Origin: an uncultured Cryomorphaceae bacterium
GTDB lineage: Bacteria; Bacteroidota; Bacteroidia; Flavobacteriales; Schleiferiaceae
Assembly: GCA_937120475.1 (NCBI GenBank)
Contig: CAKZJV010000007.1
Coordinates: 1,876,068-1,940,067, forward strand
Length of the DNA: 64,000 nucleotides
Direction: 5' to 3'
Shown: positions 60,794 through 64,000 of the stretch, piece after piece
Numbering within the stretch: the first letter of the stretch is position 1
How the letters are laid out: each line of letters opens with the position of its first letter
Notes under the pieces: generated by a model
Told to the model about the DNA's origin: nothing
The model's input: the letters and a program-made list of their open reading frames with translations, nothing else
The model's database searches: none
Program-made: the position numbers and the translations under genes

Positions 60794-60822
60794 AAAAGGC
60801 CGCTTTTCAGCGGCCTTTTTTT
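60794..60822 (+). terminator. Intrinsic terminator after the ExbBDD operon
   Basis: Perfect 11-bp stem AAAAGGCCGCT with its complement, TTTC loop, and a long T tract. Confidence 0.93.
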
Positions 60823-60888
60823 TTTGCTTTTGACGGGTTATATACGGTTCTGCCCTTTGTGAACGTTATTTTTTAAAGCCCCAGCCTT

Positions 60889-61446
60889 ATGAAATTCAGA
60901 AAGCGCCACTTACCAGAAATTAATACCGGCTCCATGGCCGATATTGCCTTCTTGCTCCTCATCTTCTTCCTGGTTACTACCACCATTGATGTTGATGCCG
61001 GTATCCAACGAAAGTTACCACCCATAGAAGAAGGGCCCGTTCCCATTATACACCAAAGGAATGTACTTACGATACTCATCAACGCAAACGGTAAACTTAT
61101 GGTGGAAGATCAAGAGGTACCGTTGAAAGAACTGCATGAGGCCACCCTCCGCTTCCTGGACAACAACCGGGATCAAAGCTGCTCTTACTGTGAAGGGCCC
61201 GGCCATCATGATCTTTTTGATAATCCGCAAAAAGCGGTGATTTCTCTGCAGAGTGATCGCCATACTACTTATCAATTATACGTTGCTGTTCAAAACGAGT
61301 TGAACCGGGCCTATCAAAGCCTCAGAAACCGGGAAGCCGAACGCCTTTACGGCCGAAAATTCGAGGAACTCGACAGCTCCCGGCAAAAGAAAGTCAGCGA
61401 ACTATTTCCCAAAAAAATATCAGAAGCAGAACCCTTTAAGCTCTAA
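60889..61446 (+). CDS. ExbD-type biopolymer transport protein (third paralog)
   Basis: 185 residues, beyond the operon terminator. It is closest to the first ExbD (same INTGSMADIAFLLLIFFLVTTT helix, ISEAEP tail). It shares the Cys pair (C98-S-Y-C101 in QSCSYCEGPGHHD) but in a different, His-rich sequence. A separate third copy suggests a duplicated subunit for another motor or condition. Its stop overlaps the CPBP protease stop by 4 bp on the opposite strand. Confidence 0.92.
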   Translation: MKFRKRHLPEINTGSMADIAFLLLIFFLVTTTIDVDAGIQRKLPPIEEGPVPIIHQRNVLTILINANGKLMVEDQEVPLKELHEATLRFLDNNRDQSCSYCEGPGHHDLFDNPQKAVISLQSDRHTTYQLYVAVQNELNRAYQSLRNREAERLYGRKFEELDSSRQKKVSELFPKKISEAEPFKL

Positions 61447-62378
61447 GATCGGGGTTCAGGCAAACCTTTGTTTTTCACCAGGAAATACCACAATGCACCC
61501 AGGCATAACCCAAAGGTGACGATGCCCGGCCAGAAGTAAACGTCCTGCCATTCCGTAGAAGCTGCGTTGATATCATCCATAGGCATATCAAAGAAGTACA
61601 CCGCTACCACTATGGAACCATTGTTTATCAAATGCATTAGTACTGGTACCCACAAACTTTTGCTCCACACTTTTAAATAGCCCAGCACCATGGACAGTGC
61701 TATAATGGATAACAGGCTATTGAACTGCCAATGCAAAAAACCGAATACAATGGAGGTAACCAGGATGCCAACGTGCACATTGCGAAAACCCTTGATGAAA
61801 AGCGGTTGTACCACCCCTCGAAAAAGAGTTTCTTCACACACAGCCGGCAATAAAGCCATCACTACAAACACTTTGGCGAAATCCAGGAAATTCTCCATTC
61901 TCAAAAACCCTTTTAACTGCTGGGTAATCATCTCCTCACTTTCCTGTACATAAGCTTGCAGCCCGCTTAAATAGTCCGGTATCAATACTTCGGAGCTAAA
62001 GCGGTACAGGGCATCCGAAATAACGGTTCCGCACAGGGTAAGAATGACCACCAGGCCAATAGTCAACGGCCATCGTGCCGGAAAATCGTTGATCTGTAAA
62101 TAATCAGAAGGGTGGCGTGAAATAAGATAAGCCCCAAACAAGCCCGGTATTAAAAAGGTGCCAATGGTATTAAAGCCCTGCAGGAACTTTAATATTTCGG
62201 TGGCTCCGGCATTGCCGGGCTCCTGCAGAATGGTCATCATATCTTCCAGGGCTACCGGAAAAAACAACGGCAGTAGCAAAACACCCAGCATCAGGAAAAC
62301 GAGGGTACCCCCTAATGCTATCAGGAAAATGATGAAAAGCTGGAACCAGGGACTTTCTCCAATTAAACTACCTCTCAT
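61443..62378 (-). CDS. CPBP-family intramembrane endopeptidase
   Basis: 311 residues with about eight hydrophobic helices. The glutamate-protease motifs are present: CEETLFRGVV (EExxxR), FGFLHWQ with its histidine, and MHLINNGS with its His and Asn. These act in Rce1-like prenyl-protein processing and in bacterial immunity or membrane control. The substrate is unknown. It is convergent with exbD3 and divergent from dusB. Confidence 0.9.
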   Translation of the reverse strand: MRGSLIGESPWFQLFIIFLIALGGTLVFLMLGVLLLPLFFPVALEDMMTILQEPGNAGATEILKFLQGFNTIGTFLIPGLFGAYLISRHPSDYLQINDFPARWPLTIGLVVILTLCGTVISDALYRFSSEVLIPDYLSGLQAYVQESEEMITQQLKGFLRMENFLDFAKVFVVMALLPAVCEETLFRGVVQPLFIKGFRNVHVGILVTSIVFGFLHWQFNSLLSIIALSMVLGYLKVWSKSLWVPVLMHLINNGSIVVAVYFFDMPMDDINAASTEWQDVYFWPGIVTFGLCLGALWYFLVKNKGLPEPRS

Positions 62379-62397
62379 AGAGCCGTTTAAGTTTTAG

Positions 62398-62405
62398 TAT
62401 TTTTG
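62398..62405 (+). promoter_or_regulatory. Bacteroidota -7 element for dusB
   Basis: TATTTTTG matches TAnnTTTG exactly, 23 nt before the TTG start at 62429. Inferred leader about 17 nt. Confidence 0.55.
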
Positions 62406-62428
62406 CAGTCCAAAAATAAGAGGAATAG

Positions 62429-63424
62429 TTGGTACGGATCGATACAATTGACGTGGGAGAGTTTCCCTTACTGCTGGCGCCCATGGAGGACGTTAGTGAC
62501 CCACCTTTTCGGGCTCTTTGCAAAAAACACGGTGCTGATGTAATGTACACGGAGTTCATCTCGTCCGAAGGCCTTATACGGGACGCAGCTAAAAGTGTGC
62601 AAAAGCTGGATATTTTTGAATATGAACGCCCTATTGGCATACAGATTTTCGGAAATGAAATATCTTCTATGCGGGAGGCAGCCGCCATTACCGAAGAGGC
62701 CAATCCTGATATTATCGATATCAACTACGGTTGCCCGGTGAAAAACGTGGCTTGTAAAGGAGCTGGAGCCGGTATTTTACAGGATATCCCCAAAATGGTT
62801 TCCATGACCCGGGAGATTGTAAAATCGGTAAACAAGCCGGTAACCGTTAAAACCCGTCTGGGGTGGGATGAAAACACCAAATACATTGTAGAAGTAGCAG
62901 AAAGGTTACAGGATGTGGGTATTAAAGCCATATCCATTCACGGGCGAACGCGCCAGCAGATGTACAAAGGCCAGGCCGACTGGAGCCTGATTGCCGCTGT
63001 GAAGAATAACCCCCGTATGCACATTCCGGTTTTTGGCAATGGCGATGTAGATTCTCCCGAAAAAGCCCTGGAAATGAAAAACCGCTACGGTGTGGATGGC
63101 ATTATGATCGGCCGGGCCAGTATTGGTTATCCCTGGGTTTTTAATGAAATCAAACATTTTTTGGAAACCGGTGAAAAGCTAGATCCTCCCAGCATGAAAG
63201 AACGGGTTGAGGCCTGTCGCCAGCATTTGAAAATGGCACTGGACTGGAAAGGCGACCGGGTGGGTGTTTATGAAACCAGACGCCATTACACCAACTACTT
63301 TAAGGGTATTCCCCACTTTAAAGAGTACCGTACGCAACTGGTTACCACCGAAGAGCCGGAAATACTTTTTGCGATACTCGATGAGGTGGAAGAACGGTTT
63401 TCCGAAGTCAATTTAGCCATTTAA
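62429..63424 (+). CDS. dusB: tRNA-dihydrouridine synthase
   Basis: 331 residues from a TTG start at 62429. It reduces uridine in tRNA D-loops with FMN. Visible: PLLLAPMEDVSDPPFRALC, the catalytic INYGCPVKNVACKGAGAGIL (proton-donating cysteine), SIHGRTRQQMYKGQADWSLI and FGNGDVDSPEKA with IMIGRASIGYPW. Length and motifs match DusB. Its stop shares TTAA with the stop of the convergent permease. Confidence 0.95.
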   Translation: MVRIDTIDVGEFPLLLAPMEDVSDPPFRALCKKHGADVMYTEFISSEGLIRDAAKSVQKLDIFEYERPIGIQIFGNEISSMREAAAITEEANPDIIDINYGCPVKNVACKGAGAGILQDIPKMVSMTREIVKSVNKPVTVKTRLGWDENTKYIVEVAERLQDVGIKAISIHGRTRQQMYKGQADWSLIAAVKNNPRMHIPVFGNGDVDSPEKALEMKNRYGVDGIMIGRASIGYPWVFNEIKHFLETGEKLDPPSMKERVEACRQHLKMALDWKGDRVGVYETRRHYTNYFKGIPHFKEYRTQLVTTEEPEILFAILDEVEERFSEVNLAI

Positions 63425-64000
63425 ACCGCTCGTACTGCTCCGAACAATTCGTAACTCAACCGCCTGGAAGTAAGCCAGGAGGTGATGCCGCTCAGGCTAA
63501 AAACCGTTGCGGAAACCAAGAGCAGGTCGGTCCATTTTAGCTTTACCGGGTAAGAGTCGATTACGTAACCGGGGCCAAGGGATAAAATGCCATAGTGCTC
63601 CTGTAGCAGTATAATCAGGGTTCCCAAAAAAAGACCGGTTAAGGCCCCAACGGAACTGATCAAAATGCCCTCCTTAAAAAATATTTGCCGCAATTTTTCG
63701 AGTGGTGCACCCATGGCCCAAAGGGTAAACAGGTTCTCCTTTTTATCGAGCATCAGCATAGTAATACTCCCCATAATAGTAAAGGTGGAAATGGCCAGTA
63801 TTAGCGCAAAAACGATAAAAGTGAAGAGGTTCTCACTCTTCATCACCTTGAAAAAAACCTCCTGCTGCTCATTGCGGTCCTGAACTTTAAAACCATTGCC
63901 CATGTGATTTTTAATGAGCCTTTTCACTTGGTTTAAGGAAGCACCGGGTTTCAGTTTAAATTCAAAAGAAGTGACTGCCTCTTCACGGCCTATTAGCTGG
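63421..64000 (-). CDS. FtsX-like permease (LolC/E type), C-terminal part
   Basis: The minus-strand frame continues beyond the right edge; no start codon lies within the window, and the internal GTG at 63927 is not the real start. The visible ~192 residues read LIGREEAVTSFEFKL... then a periplasmic part and three helices (VFALILAISTFTIMGSITML, ISSVGALTGLFLGTLIIL, DLLLVSATVFSLSGITSWL). This is the C-terminal half of a lipoprotein-release or FtsX-like permease, which needs a separate ATPase. It ends opposite dusB. Confidence 0.85.
   Translation of the reverse strand, partial: QLIGREEAVTSFEFKLKPGASLNQVKRLIKNHMGNGFKVQDRNEQQEVFFKVMKSENLFTFIVFALILAISTFTIMGSITMLMLDKKENLFTLWAMGAPLEKLRQIFFKEGILISSVGALTGLFLGTLIILLQEHYGILSLGPGYVIDSYPVKLKWTDLLLVSATVFSLSGITSWLTSRRLSYELFGAVRAV

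Overview
The window looks like a chromosomal segment of a Bacteroidota member, most likely a marine Flavobacteriales relative. At least a dozen genes are preceded by an exact Bacteroidota -7 element (TAnnTTTG), many with only 10-25 nt between the inferred transcription start and the start codon. Other lineage markers are a T9SS-type sorting domain, a DUF5686 outer-membrane protein, lipoproteins with short signal peptides, the BamA-OmpH-OmpH-MurI order and an SDR-type threonine dehydrogenase. Ribosome-binding sites are weak, as expected for the phylum. No phage, insertion sequence or CRISPR array was found. Species-level placement is not possible from the sequence alone.

Layout. 1-5 kb: end of bamA, two Skp/OmpH chaperones, murI, an esterase and metG. 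5-8 kb: a GlxA-type regulator divergent from a tight four-gene operon (two VOC proteins, an NTF2-like and an SRPBCC protein). 7.9-8.4 kb: repeats and two tRNA-Arg genes. 8.5-18 kb: lipoprotein, threonine dehydrogenase, an Nramp-related carrier lacking the metal motifs, trhO, a T9SS cargo protein, and tyrosine catabolism (hmgA, hppD) around a CBS-like PLP enzyme. 18-30 kb: DUF5686 protein, RND exporter, rmlA, prenyl synthase, an outer-membrane protein, sucA-sucB. 30-31.7 kb: an XRE/SymE-like module with a partial duplicated regulator, then an intergenic field of palindromic repeats. 31.7-40.4 kb: DUF808, lipoprotein nuclease, a Cys-rich/CarboxypepD_reg protein with a transglutaminase-like protein, a GT-C/GT2 pair, tatD and ansA. 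40.4-43.3 kb: a membrane-anchored winged-helix regulator facing a seven-repeat propeller lipoprotein, and a small DUF6265-like protein.

43.3-50.0 kb holds the most notable system. It has a LodB-like flavoprotein, a large c-type cytochrome-like protein (one CxxCH), and a 1176-residue LodA/GoxA-family quinoprotein. The quinoprotein's catalytic region is interrupted by a five-repeat beta-propeller-like insert and followed by two near-identical C-terminal domains. The residues expected to form a cysteine tryptophylquinone (CTQ) are identifiable (C831, W889, with D827). A self-contained route is plausible: the flavoprotein matures the CTQ, the quinoprotein oxidises an amine, and the cytochrome may take electrons.

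50.1-53.2 kb is a likely cold-response block (fatty-acid desaturase behind a ~155-nt untranslated leader, DEAD-box helicase, cold-shock-domain protein). 53.4-58.3 kb: acs, an SPFH protein, a FabH-like enzyme, a repeat field and tRNA-Ser. 58.5-61.4 kb: an ExbB-(3-TM protein)-ExbD-ExbD-ExbD energiser set. 61.4-64 kb: CPBP protease, dusB, and an FtsX/LolC-like permease cut by the window edge. A general feature is the tightness of tail-to-tail gene pairs: six of ten convergent CDS pairs end within 6 bp of each other or overlap.
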